A stretch of 64,000 nt of DNA, from contig JAJDTM010000005.1 of NCBI GenBank assembly GCA_022827185.1, forward strand, positions 472,595 through 536,594, written 5' to 3'. How positions within the stretch are numbered: position 1 is the stretch's first letter; each line of letters starts with the position of its first letter. The position numbers and the translations under genes are program-made. Below are positions 33,966-43,041 of the stretch, piece after piece. Source of the stretch: Candidatus Poribacteria bacterium. GTDB lineage: Bacteria > Poribacteria > WGA-4E > WGA-3G. The notes beneath the pieces were generated by a model that saw nothing but the letters and a program-made list of their open reading frames with translations, was not told the origin of the DNA and did no database searches.

Positions 33966-35465
33966 ATGACCGATAACCCGAATATAATTCTTATCTTCGC
34001 AGACGATCTCGGACGCGGTATGCTCAGTTGCTATGGGCAGCAACATTTCAAGACACCGAATATCGACCGCCTCGCAAACGAAGGGATGCGGTTCAACCAC
34101 GCCTACGGTTGCGCATTTTGCGCGCCATCCCGTGCCAGCATGCTGACGGGGATCCACGATTGCCATGAGGGGACATGGACATATACACAAGGTGGCATCT
34201 ACCACAGATTGAGTGCCGGTGAGTTGACGCTGGATCAAATTGCGGAGTTGATTCATACAACCAGTCTTCAGGCGGATCCCGACGATGTGTTTTTGGCACA
34301 GATCGCCGAGGAAGCGGGGTACGTCACAGGACAGATCGGGAAACTTGAATGGGGTTTCGCTACAACCGGTGCGCGTATCCGTCGCCACGGTTGGCAGTAT
34401 CACTACGGTTATTACGACCATCAGCGTTGCCACGGTTTTTACCCGCCTTATCTCTTTGAGAACGGGCAACCCACGCCTATCCGAGGCAATACGCACGCCG
34501 ACTGTGCGGTAAATCCAAATACGGAATCTCCTGAAAATATGGAGTTTCGTAGGAATCGTCAGGGGAAAGCCGTATATTCTCAAGACATTTTCAACGAGAA
34601 AATCATAGAGTTCCTCCGCAGCCACCAAGACGAACCCTTCTTCCTCTATCATCCGTCTCAATTACCACACGGACCGATCGCTATTCCTGACATCCACCCC
34701 GCGGTGAAACACGCTTCGGCGTTGACGACGTTTGAGAAAGAGTACGCCTCCATGATCCTAAAACTCGATGAGACCGTCGGGATTATCTTGGATGAACTCG
34801 AAAACCTCGGAATAGATGACCGCACGATGATTGTCTTCTCTTCTGATAACGGGCACGAGGTATATTACCACCAGCAAGGACGAACGACAGGCAGGCAAGT
34901 AGATTTGGAGGGTAACCGCTTTGACGACATCACAACGAAATTCTACTCGGAGACAGGGGGCGATGTGTTCAACGGCAACGACGGTATGGGAGGCTTGAAG
35001 TGGTCGAGTTGGGAAGGCGGCACGCGGATTCCTTACATGGTCCGTTTTCCCGGAAAGGTTACACCCGGTAGTGTGTCCGACCATATACTCACGAACTACG
35101 ATTTAATGCCAACCCTCGCAGACTTCATCGGCGCGGAGATGCCACAAGACAAAGACGGTATCTCGTTCCTACCGACGCTCCTTGAAAGGCAGGAAGACCA
35201 GCAGCACCACGAGTGGGTCATATATGCCTCTCGGCTCGGTCCGGCACTCGTAACAGCAGACGGTTGGAAACTGCGGTATATCAACCGTACAGACAACTTC
35301 CAACTTTATCATCTCCCCTCTGATTACCGCGAGGAAAACGACCTCTCAACGGATCACCCTGACCTCGTTGCCCGACTCAGTGGATGGATGCGCAATGCGT
35401 GTGATGGCGATTATCAAAACGGCACCCCCGGTGCACATCTCGCCGCGTATCCAGATGAAAATTGA
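33966..35465 (+). CDS. Cysteine-type sulfatase (alkaline phosphatase superfamily)
   Basis: A 499-residue sulfatase. Metal ligands D13-D14 are in ILIFADDLGRG, and C52 in CAPSRASMLTG is the residue converted to formylglycine (C-x-P-S-R). Further metal-site blocks are FSSDNGHEVYYHQ near 290 and the LKWSSWEGGTRIPYMVRFPG block near 345. It lacks a signal peptide, unlike most polysaccharide sulfatases, so it may be cytoplasmic. An anaerobic-type or FGE-type maturase is required; the SUMF1-like gene at 56599 is a poor candidate. It probably removes sulfate from sulfated sugars, as is common in marine bacteria (inference). Confidence 0.92.
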   Translation: MTDNPNIILIFADDLGRGMLSCYGQQHFKTPNIDRLANEGMRFNHAYGCAFCAPSRASMLTGIHDCHEGTWTYTQGGIYHRLSAGELTLDQIAELIHTTSLQADPDDVFLAQIAEEAGYVTGQIGKLEWGFATTGARIRRHGWQYHYGYYDHQRCHGFYPPYLFENGQPTPIRGNTHADCAVNPNTESPENMEFRRNRQGKAVYSQDIFNEKIIEFLRSHQDEPFFLYHPSQLPHGPIAIPDIHPAVKHASALTTFEKEYASMILKLDETVGIILDELENLGIDDRTMIVFSSDNGHEVYYHQQGRTTGRQVDLEGNRFDDITTKFYSETGGDVFNGNDGMGGLKWSSWEGGTRIPYMVRFPGKVTPGSVSDHILTNYDLMPTLADFIGAEMPQDKDGISFLPTLLERQEDQQHHEWVIYASRLGPALVTADGWKLRYINRTDNFQLYHLPSDYREENDLSTDHPDLVARLSGWMRNACDGDYQNGTPGAHLAAYPDEN

Positions 35466-35517
35466 CAAGTTTAAAGAAACATCAGACTCAAGATTAGCGA
35501 GATAAAAATCTATATTT

Positions 35518-38073
35518 ATGAAATTTGTGACTTTTACTCTCATCATAATCCTTTCCTATGGGATTGTTCTTCAGAGTTCAGCTTTTGAATATAGTTGGGA
35601 GATGGATGAAACGCCGGAAGGAACTGAAAGAGCGGCAGTTGTTGAACCGATTATTGTTACACTTCTTGACGAACCACAGCAGATACCACCACACACTGCC
35701 GCGTTCCAACTCCTCAAAAAGTATTCTGTCCTCATAGACATCAACTGGACAGAAGCGGATGCATACAAACTCTTTCAAACCTTTGAATCTATCCCGCAAC
35801 GACATAACTCCTACAACGACCCCCGGCCTATTGATGAACGCGAAGTAACGCCTTCCATTTGGCAACTAACGAATCAGCACCTCCTAAACGATATTGAAAT
35901 TGAGCACCATGATGGCGTAAAAATTGTCACGATCGCTCATGAAGCGTTTGTGTATGCCGCGCCAATGTCAGCTAGGATTGACGGTATTCGAGGTAGATAT
36001 TTCTCGAAACGACTGCATCGTGCTGTTGTGAGGTTTGCAACCGATAACGGCACGGATCGCCACGCTTTAGAATGGATTTTGCGAGAACGCTATGCTGTGA
36101 GCGTGAGTGTGCCGAATTATGTTGAATTGACACGGAACACAACACAAGAGGATGCTGGACGGTTCCAAAATTTCAAAAACGAGGAACTACTTACGATTGC
36201 CTCTATGTTTGAAGAATTCCCATCAGGGATGCACAAAACACCGGGACTGAAATACTTGGTTAGGCGACTGGATGGAACACCTAACCCGATAAAGCCAGAA
36301 GCAATAGGTATCGCATGGATCGGTGCGGAATACGTTGAATTCATGGAAGGTGCCTTCCATAGAAATTCAATTCATGACATGTACCGAACAATCCTACACG
36401 AAAAAGCGCATTTTCTATGGGCTTATCTTTTTGATGACCAACTCAAGCAGGATTGGATAGAGGTTGGTGGTTGGTATGAAGACCCTGATGTGTCAGACGG
36501 TTGGGCAACAACCCAAGAAACCGAATTCGTTTCAGCGTATGCACATGGGACCAACCCAGATGAAGATATGGCAGAGAGTATTAGTTTCTATATCACTAAC
36601 CCTGATAATCTTCGCACCCGCGCACCCGCAAAATATGAATTTATTCAAAACCGAGTCATGCACGGTACACGCTATATCTCACGTATCCGCGAAGATTTGA
36701 CATTCCAAGTCTATAATCTCTACCCTGATTATGTGTACCCGGGGCGTATCAAACAAATAGATATCCGTGTAGAAGGTGCCCCTACAGAAGATAAGCATGT
36801 AACCGTTGATGTTGAAATCCATACAGAAGGCGGGTTAGATACCGCCAGCGGTGCTTATGCAAATGTCTATAGTGAAAGCGGCACCAGTATTGCTATGGGA
36901 TTTAGCCCTATTGATGAGGACAGTAATCGTGTTCATGAAAGTCATTTATTGAGATGTGAACGTACAATCTCGAAATATGCACCAAGCGGTTACTGGGCAC
37001 CGGATCATGTGGGTATCACAGATACCGTTGGTAACACGCGCTGGCAGGGAATTGAAGATTTTGGATGGCGACTCTATATTGATAATCCGCTTGCGGATGC
37101 TACACCGCCGGAATATGTCAAAAATTCCGCAACACTTGCATTGTCAGAAGCCAAGACTGAAGGCGGTAGGCCGTATCAGGTTTTGACAGTTAGTTGGCAA
37201 GCAATTGAAACAACAAGAATCGCAGGTTGGAGCGCGAGGCTTAACGATTCTGTAGATGAAACCTATGCTCGTATTTCTATGAACGGTCATGGCGGCGGTG
37301 TAATCGGTGAACCACCTTTATTTCACATCAGCACAGTTTTCCATATTCCCGATTTCTATCCAAGTGGGACTTACAGTGTGCCGCTGCTTTCGATGGCTGA
37401 CGAAGCAGGCAACGCTCACACTGTCCGTTTCGCACCAGACCCCATAGGCGCGACACATCAGCAAGTCATAGAACTGGACGATGAACCGCCAATGACGATT
37501 GAAATTGTTACAACGAACCCGGACACAACACCGCCAGTGCTTGACGTTAACAACATCACAATCACAGCGAGTCCGACACAACCTGATGATCCAAACGGTG
37601 AAACAATTGTGGATATTACTTATAAAGTCAAAGACGATATTTCAGGGTATTGGACAGGATACGGGTATCTTCGAGATCCCCTTGGCGGAAATCATGGCTT
37701 TCAGCTTGGTGGTAAAATAGAAATGTTTGATTCACGCCTCTATTTTATAGGCGATCCTACCGAGTATCTAACATACGAAGCACGAGTGCTTCTACCTGTT
37801 GGCAGTCCACCAGGGACATGGGGATTGGCAGAAATGAGGGTTGGTGATATAGCAGGTAATAATCAATATTACGATTTTACCGAGATTGTGCGTTTTGAGG
37901 TAACAGATGCCGAAACGTTAGCAAAACTGGATGTCAACAGCGATGGTGAAATCAACATTTTGGACTTAGTATTTGTCGCTGGTCGGATAGGTGAATCCAA
38001 TAGTACTGCCGATGTCAACGGCGATGGCAGGGTAAACATTCTTGACTTAGTGCAGCTAGCCAATCATATTTGA
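35518..38073 (+). CDS. Secreted zincin-type metallopeptidase with C-terminal dockerin
   Basis: An 851-residue exported protein. A signal peptide (FVTFTLIIILSYGIVLQSSA) is followed by an unknown region. Zinc-binding HEKAH (HExxH) lies near residue 295 in RTILHEKAHFLWAYLF, with a candidate third ligand in DEDMAESISFY near 350. Two or three beta-sandwich domains follow (residues 400-790). The last 55 residues are a type I dockerin: DVNSDGEINILDLVFVAGRI and DVNGDGRVNILDLVQLANHI, each with a calcium loop. Dockerins bind cohesins; none is in this window. It may be docked to a surface scaffold or other cohesin-bearing protein (inference). Confidence 0.8.
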   Translation: MKFVTFTLIIILSYGIVLQSSAFEYSWEMDETPEGTERAAVVEPIIVTLLDEPQQIPPHTAAFQLLKKYSVLIDINWTEADAYKLFQTFESIPQRHNSYNDPRPIDEREVTPSIWQLTNQHLLNDIEIEHHDGVKIVTIAHEAFVYAAPMSARIDGIRGRYFSKRLHRAVVRFATDNGTDRHALEWILRERYAVSVSVPNYVELTRNTTQEDAGRFQNFKNEELLTIASMFEEFPSGMHKTPGLKYLVRRLDGTPNPIKPEAIGIAWIGAEYVEFMEGAFHRNSIHDMYRTILHEKAHFLWAYLFDDQLKQDWIEVGGWYEDPDVSDGWATTQETEFVSAYAHGTNPDEDMAESISFYITNPDNLRTRAPAKYEFIQNRVMHGTRYISRIREDLTFQVYNLYPDYVYPGRIKQIDIRVEGAPTEDKHVTVDVEIHTEGGLDTASGAYANVYSESGTSIAMGFSPIDEDSNRVHESHLLRCERTISKYAPSGYWAPDHVGITDTVGNTRWQGIEDFGWRLYIDNPLADATPPEYVKNSATLALSEAKTEGGRPYQVLTVSWQAIETTRIAGWSARLNDSVDETYARISMNGHGGGVIGEPPLFHISTVFHIPDFYPSGTYSVPLLSMADEAGNAHTVRFAPDPIGATHQQVIELDDEPPMTIEIVTTNPDTTPPVLDVNNITITASPTQPDDPNGETIVDITYKVKDDISGYWTGYGYLRDPLGGNHGFQLGGKIEMFDSRLYFIGDPTEYLTYEARVLLPVGSPPGTWGLAEMRVGDIAGNNQYYDFTEIVRFEVTDAETLAKLDVNSDGEINILDLVFVAGRIGESNSTADVNGDGRVNILDLVQLANHI

Positions 38074-38121
38074 TTTTATAGAAAGATTTACAGTTTTTAA
38101 CACATCAGAAAGGAATGCTTT

Positions 38122-39204
38122 ATGCTTATCATTGATGCCCACCTTGATCTATCTATGAATGCTTTACAAGGCAACCGGGACTTACTAAGCTCCGCCTATA
38201 CGATTCGCACCCAAGAAGTAGGGCTGCCCCGGAAGGGACAAGGCACCGTGGCTCTCCCAGAGATGCGTCAAGGACGAATTGCGCTGAGTTTCGTTACGCT
38301 GTTTGCTCGCTCAACCGGTAGACCCTCCCCGCATTCCGATTTCGCTTCGCCTGCCCAATCCTACGGCATCGCACAGGGACAACTCGCCTACTATCGCGCC
38401 TTAGAAAGAATGGGATACGTCCGCATCATCACGGACCGGGGACAATTAGACGGACACATCAACACTTGGCAGAATTGGGAAAGCACAGCGATAGGCGACG
38501 CAAGCGACTACGATAATGCCCCCGCCTTAGGATTTGTAATTAGCATGGAAGGTGCCGACCCTATTCTTTATCCAACACAGTTAGAAGATTGGGTTGATGG
38601 CGGGTTACGACTGCTCGGATTGACACACTACGGTCCCGGACGTTATGCGGGTGGAACAGGCACAGAAATCGGGTTAACCGAACTCGGTCGTCCGTTACTC
38701 GCTGAGATGGAACGCTTAGGCGTTATCCTTGATCTAACGCACTGCTCTGATGCGTCGTTCTGGCAAGCATTGGAACGCTACAACGGTCCAGTTCTCGCCA
38801 GTCATAATAATTGCCGCGCACTCGTTCCGCATCAACGCCAGTTCAGTGATGAACAATTGCGTGCAATCTTTGAACGGGATGGTGTCATCGGTGCCGCTTT
38901 TGATGCATGGATGCTCGAACCGGGCTGGATTACCGGCGAAACGCCCCACGACAAAGTTACCTTGAACAACGTCGTTGACCATATTGATTACGTTTGCCAA
39001 TTGGCAGGTAACACTCGGCACGCTGCTATTGGGACAGATTTGGATGGCGGCTATGGACGCGAACAGTCCCCCAGCGATTTGGACACCATCGCCGATCTAC
39101 AGAAGATACCCAGCTTGTTAGCGGCACGCGGCTATAGCGCGGATGACATCACCGCCATCATGCACGGCAATTGGCTACGATTTTTACATGACGCATGGGC
39201 TTAA
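38122..39204 (+). CDS. Membrane dipeptidase (peptidase M19)
   Basis: A 360-residue renal-dipeptidase-family enzyme. Zinc ligands are seen in IDAHLDLSM (H and D), SMEGADPILY (E), DLTHCSDASFW and ASHNNCRAL (two H), with the C-terminal IGTDLDGGYGREQSP. The family cleaves dipeptides, including D-amino-acid ones, and some beta-lactams. No signal peptide, so it is cytoplasmic. AAAGGA lies 9 nt before ATG. It may act in peptide recycling downstream of secreted peptidases (inference). Confidence 0.92.
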   Translation: MLIIDAHLDLSMNALQGNRDLLSSAYTIRTQEVGLPRKGQGTVALPEMRQGRIALSFVTLFARSTGRPSPHSDFASPAQSYGIAQGQLAYYRALERMGYVRIITDRGQLDGHINTWQNWESTAIGDASDYDNAPALGFVISMEGADPILYPTQLEDWVDGGLRLLGLTHYGPGRYAGGTGTEIGLTELGRPLLAEMERLGVILDLTHCSDASFWQALERYNGPVLASHNNCRALVPHQRQFSDEQLRAIFERDGVIGAAFDAWMLEPGWITGETPHDKVTLNNVVDHIDYVCQLAGNTRHAAIGTDLDGGYGREQSPSDLDTIADLQKIPSLLAARGYSADDITAIMHGNWLRFLHDAWA

Positions 39205-39371
39205 ACGAACCCGTAGAAACGGACTTACAAACCGCTAATATGAACAGATTCATCGGATCGCTTGTGAATTTATCTCTTGGTATTCAGTTCAATTTTATGT
39301 TACACTTACCAGAGAGGCAAAATATTTATAATCGCACGTCTTTCCTTTTTTGAAACGTTAGGAGGATTATA

Positions 39372-39641
39372 ATGCCGTATCCGAATTATACACCTGAAGT
39401 TGTTACCACTCGCGGCGAAGAAATCTATCAGCAGCAGATACGACACAAAGTTGAACCGCAGCATAAAGGCAAATTCTTGGTACTTGATATTGAAACTGGA
39501 GACTATGAAATTGACGCTGAAGATTTGGAAGCAACAATGCGCCTGCTTGCCAAGCATCCAAAGGCTATCACCTACGGTGTTCGGATTGGATACCCAGCTG
39601 CCTATGGAATCGGCTTTAAATTTACAGCAGACCCAAAATGA
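39372..39641 (+). CDS. Small conserved protein (antitoxin-like), possibly paired with lost aspartic protease
   Basis: An 89-residue protein with a strong AGGAGG 6 nt before ATG. The centre, FLVLDIETGDYEIDAEDLEA, and the C-terminal YGVRIGYPAAYGIG match a small family common in cyanobacteria and Poribacteria. In those genomes it is often followed by a small clan AA aspartic protease. Here a 28-codon frame starting at 39679 (MPLTEIIQTIVLINIGDEYA) ends quickly and is overlapped by the next gene, so the partner may be a remnant. Function unknown. Confidence 0.7.
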   Translation: MPYPNYTPEVVTTRGEEIYQQQIRHKVEPQHKGKFLVLDIETGDYEIDAEDLEATMRLLAKHPKAITYGVRIGYPAAYGIGFKFTADPK

Positions 39642-39734
39642 TTTGTTGAGAAAAATCAGAAACCCCTCGAAAACAAGTCATGCCTCTCACAGAAATTATC
39701 CAAACTATAGTACTAATTAATATCGGAGACGAAT

Positions 39735-40628
39735 ATGCAAGAGCAGAACGAGACATCGCGAAATAACAACAGTGAGTCTACCGTAGTAACCACTGCTCTT
39801 AAACCGATGCGATTTGAGGATATTCTGGATACCACATTTAGCCTCTATCGGAAACATTTTTGGCTATTCTTGGGGCTAGTCTCTTTTTGTGTCTTAGCAG
39901 AACTTGCATCGCATCTTTTAATTGATTTTTCTGAGTTTTTCTTTCACCGTTCTCTCCTATTAGGAATAGCAATGGTCCTAATTACAGTTACTTTTTCCGC
40001 GATAGGTATGGGTGGAGTAGTTATCGGTAGCGGTGCAACCTATTTAGGTGAGAACATTACAATTCATACAACTTTACAGCGAACAATCGATAGATTTTGG
40101 CCGCTGATGGGTTGTTTTCTCCTTTGGTGTTTAGTTATAGGTGTTTTGACAGTTACGATCATCGGTATACCCTTTGCAATCTATTTTGCGGTGCGTTGGG
40201 GTTTTTTCCTCGGCACAATCATGTTTGAAAAGCCTGTGATAAGCATCGCCCTGAGACGGAGTAGTGAACTCGTCAGCGGGATGTGGTGGCGGATATTTGC
40301 GACGCTACTTGCAATCTTTTTGTTGAGTACTATGATTCACGCAATAATAGAGATTTCTATCGGATTGATACTTGTTGCAACAAATCTTGTGAGTGAAATA
40401 GATTTTATGGATGTTTTTGAATGGGGACTCCTCGGAACATCTTTTGAGAGCAGTACACCACTTTTTTACGCAATTTCGATTGCTATACACCTTGTTGTCC
40501 ATGCGATCTCATTTGCGATTTGGATTATCGGTGTTACACTTCTTTACTTCAACCAACGGATTCGGAAAGAGGCGTTTGATATTGAGATGCAGAACCCGCA
40601 ACCTAACACTTCTGATGCTGAGAATTAA
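39735..40628 (+). CDS. Multi-pass membrane protein
   Basis: A 297-residue protein with a soluble N-terminus (residues 1-45) and about six membrane helices between 45 and 285: FWLFLGLVSFCVLAELASHL, LLGIAMVLITVTFSAIGMG, LMGCFLLWCLVIGVLTVTII, ATLLAIFLLSTMIHAIIEI, and two near the C-terminus. The pattern resembles the DUF7847/glycerophosphodiester-phosphodiesterase membrane domain group. GGAG lies 7 nt upstream of ATG. No enzyme motif. It precedes the STAS protein by 124 nt with a separate promoter between. Confidence 0.7.
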   Translation: MQEQNETSRNNNSESTVVTTALKPMRFEDILDTTFSLYRKHFWLFLGLVSFCVLAELASHLLIDFSEFFFHRSLLLGIAMVLITVTFSAIGMGGVVIGSGATYLGENITIHTTLQRTIDRFWPLMGCFLLWCLVIGVLTVTIIGIPFAIYFAVRWGFFLGTIMFEKPVISIALRRSSELVSGMWWRIFATLLAIFLLSTMIHAIIEISIGLILVATNLVSEIDFMDVFEWGLLGTSFESSTPLFYAISIAIHLVVHAISFAIWIIGVTLLYFNQRIRKEAFDIEMQNPQPNTSDAEN

Positions 40629-40662
40629 AATCCTAAACCCCAATGTGCCAAAATTTCAATAT

Positions 40663-40690
40663 TGCAAGAAAAACAAAAATCGGCTATAAT
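40663..40690 (+). promoter_or_regulatory. Sigma-70-type promoter for the STAS gene
   Basis: TTGCAA, about 16-nt spacer, TATAAT, 62 nt before the ATG. Confidence 0.55.
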
Positions 40691-40752
40691 ACTGTTTTAA
40701 GAGAAAAGAACATCTGTTCGGATGATGATAAAAGAATGTCAAGGGAGCAATT

Positions 40753-41100
40753 ATGCAAGTCAATATCCAAAACAAAAATTTCACACTCTTGGAGATTCGG
40801 GGAAAGGTTATTGGGCAAGATGCACTCGTACTTAAAACTATGCTTGAGGAGCACATTCAAACACTTGAAACACAGGAGGGAACGCCAACGCTGATTTTCA
40901 ATTTGGCGAATGCCGAGTCAATGGATAGTGCCGGCTTAGGTGTCCTTATCACTTCCAGTACCCAAATCCGCCAAAACGGTGGGCGGACAGCACTCGTTAA
41001 CGTCAACAAAGGTATCAAACGCATGTTGATTCGGACAAACCTGACATCCCTTTTCGACTTTCCCAGGAACCTTGCAGAAGCAATAGCCAAAAGTTTCTAA
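40753..41100 (+). CDS. STAS-domain anti-sigma factor antagonist
   Basis: A 115-residue STAS protein similar to SpoIIAA/RsbV. The phosphorylatable serine is S59 in AESMDSAGLGVLITS, followed by the usual LVNVNKGIKRMLIRTNL helix. Unphosphorylated STAS antagonists bind anti-sigma kinases and free a sigma factor. No anti-sigma kinase or phosphatase is adjacent. AAGGGAG lies 6 nt before ATG. It could work with the ECF genes only indirectly, since those are a different sigma group. Confidence 0.9.
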   Translation: MQVNIQNKNFTLLEIRGKVIGQDALVLKTMLEEHIQTLETQEGTPTLIFNLANAESMDSAGLGVLITSSTQIRQNGGRTALVNVNKGIKRMLIRTNLTSLFDFPRNLAEAIAKSF

Positions 41101-41135
41101 TTCGACGAAACTTGGCAAATAGAAGAAAACAACAC

Positions 41136-42467
41136 CTACTCCGTATACCCCGTCCTATCTGTGTTACCACCATACTTCAGCGCGTAAATCAGCAGATTCG
41201 ACATGAACCGATAGACATCCGTGGAACGCCGGAGCCGTAACATCGTCCGACTTTCAATCTCCGCGGTCTCCATCGCACACATATAGTCCTTTCGGTTGTA
41301 AACCACCGCCAACCGCTTGTCGATAATTATCCCTTTCTGATAACGGAATTGCGTCGGCTGCGCGTTATTCTCATTGCCCCAGAACACATCGCCACCTGTT
41401 GGGGGTTTCGGCAGATGATAGTGGATACTGTAGATTTCATGATCGTGTGGTATAATCTCAAGTGGATACTCTGGAAAAATATGGTTGAGTTCATCAGCGA
41501 CGATATGTGCGAAAAGCCCGTTGAAACCGCAGTCGTCAAAGAATAGCATTCCCCCTTTGTCAACGATATATTCCCGAAGTGCTGCACGTTCTTCCGGTGT
41601 GAAGCCTGTCTGCAGTGGACCCTCTTTGGCGAGACCTCGTCCGACGGTAATATCTTTATCGTGTCCGGTCATGATGATGAGCGGTGCATCCATAATCTGT
41701 GGATCGGTGAGTTGTAGCGCACCCCCCGCGAAACTCATATCTGCTCGAATCGGAGTATGTATCTCTAACCACTTGATAAGTGCCGGAATCGCAGTCGGGT
41801 CCTGCCACCAATCCGAAAGCGAATGTTTAAGTCGAATCAATCGGATATGCCCCTGAATCTCGTTCCCTGTTCCCTCAAGAATGCCTCCCAATTTTTCTTT
41901 CGGTATTTTTATAGAATATCGCAACGCAATATCAGCCCCATCTCTTAATCCGCCTGTTGGTAAAGAGCCATCAAGAAAGTCCGTGAATCCTGTATCGGCT
42001 GTGCCTGTCCCTCTACCCCGTACAATAGGCGAAGTAGATCTTTCGATCGTTGGTGCTCCGCCGCCAGAAGGAATAGATGTATGTGCCGATGCAGCGTTCG
42101 GCACCTCAACATTAGCGGTTGTGGGGACATCCGTTGCTTCTACAGGCTCCAGTGCATCCTCAAACCGTGGTCCTTGTCGCACGATCGTTGTCTGCGCTTT
42201 CGGAAGTTGCCCGATACGCGATACCCGTGTCGGCGTACGAGATGCGGCAGTATTTGGTGTGAGTGTTGGATTGACGGTAACGGTTCGATGGGTCGGACGG
42301 ATTTCTATTTCTGTTCTGGTAGGATTGAGTTTAACAAGGGTCGCCTCAAACGCGCCGTTATCTAATATTCTCTGTTCAGACAACAACAACGCCACGATTA
42401 TGGCGAAAAGTAGATGGAATCCTATTGAAGCAGTAACTGCATAAAAACGTCTCTGTCTCATTTTCAT
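41136..42467 (-). CDS. DUF4159 domain protein with N-terminal membrane anchor
   Basis: A 443-residue protein. Residues 10-30 are a membrane helix (AVTASIGFHLLFAIIVALLL), as in TonB-like proteins; residues 50-190 are a Pro/Thr-rich linker; residues 195-430 are DUF4159: MSFAGGALQLTDPQIMDAPLI, EERAALREYIVDKGGMLFFDD, then HDHEIYSIHYHLPKPP. DUF4159 domains resemble a glutamine-amidotransferase-like fold and often accompany gliding/secretion or MoxR operons. It starts 2 nt after the DUF1854 stop, the last gene of a tight operon. The N-terminus plus linker would place DUF4159 outside the cytoplasm. Confidence 0.8.
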   Translation of the reverse strand: MKMRQRRFYAVTASIGFHLLFAIIVALLLSEQRILDNGAFEATLVKLNPTRTEIEIRPTHRTVTVNPTLTPNTAASRTPTRVSRIGQLPKAQTTIVRQGPRFEDALEPVEATDVPTTANVEVPNAASAHTSIPSGGGAPTIERSTSPIVRGRGTGTADTGFTDFLDGSLPTGGLRDGADIALRYSIKIPKEKLGGILEGTGNEIQGHIRLIRLKHSLSDWWQDPTAIPALIKWLEIHTPIRADMSFAGGALQLTDPQIMDAPLIIMTGHDKDITVGRGLAKEGPLQTGFTPEERAALREYIVDKGGMLFFDDCGFNGLFAHIVADELNHIFPEYPLEIIPHDHEIYSIHYHLPKPPTGGDVFWGNENNAQPTQFRYQKGIIIDKRLAVVYNRKDYMCAMETAEIESRTMLRLRRSTDVYRFMSNLLIYALKYGGNTDRTGYTE

Positions 42468-42469
42468 CG

Positions 42470-43039
42470 TTACAGATGCCGCTGAATTTGCTGATAACTC
42501 TGGGCATCCAACTCCCGATAGTCCGGAATATCGTACCGATTCCCACGTACATCCGTCACAAAAAGCCGTGCTGGCGGTACCTGTTTGATGTTTTGGTTCA
42601 ACCCACGCACCGAGAATGTCACACGTCCACGCGCCGTTTCAACTTCCCACTCATGGATACCGAAATGTTCTTTTACGCTGTAAATCTTCTGAATCGTCGG
42701 TGTGAAATATCGTTTGTCCAACTCTTCACGTAGAATCTTCAAACTTTCTGGCGCGAGTTCCGATGGATTCACAAGGATACCGATTTCAGTATCCTCGTCC
42801 GCTGCGAGCGAGATATATGCCTCAGGATGGCTGAGTGGCGTAAGCCGCCGTGCTACCACACGCAGATGACACGCCTCATTTCGGATTTCGAGCCGTGCTG
42901 TCCCGACTTCAGACCGTGTAAACGTGAGTTCGGCTGCCTCCAAGTAACGCGGCGTAAAATCATCTATCTCAAATGCGTCTGGTTTTGTTGTCCCATCTGT
43001 CGTAGCTATATCTTGTTTTGCACCATTCTCGTTTTGCAT
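42470..43039 (-). CDS. DUF1854 family protein, partner of the ABC exporter
   Basis: A 189-residue protein. Conserved block: LTPLSHPEAYISLAADEDTE, LVNPSELAPESLKILREELD, RYFTPTIQKIYSVKE, HEWEVETARGRVTFSVRGLN and VRGNRYDIPDYREL. The start at 43039 follows GGAAAGG at 6 nt and lies 2 nt after the ABC stop. DUF1854 proteins occur directly after an ABC exporter in many bacteria, and the pair has been named cyanophycin metabolism-associated in some genomes. No cyanophycin gene is seen in this window, so that link is not shown here. Confidence 0.82.
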   Translation of the reverse strand: MQNENGAKQDIATTDGTTKPDAFEIDDFTPRYLEAAELTFTRSEVGTARLEIRNEACHLRVVARRLTPLSHPEAYISLAADEDTEIGILVNPSELAPESLKILREELDKRYFTPTIQKIYSVKEHFGIHEWEVETARGRVTFSVRGLNQNIKQVPPARLFVTDVRGNRYDIPDYRELDAQSYQQIQRHL

Positions 43040-43041
43040 AT

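Noticed and set aside
41881..42444. 187-codon frame on the plus strand
   Set aside because: Lies opposite the Pro/Thr-rich linker of the DUF4159 protein; low complexity and no ribosome-binding site.
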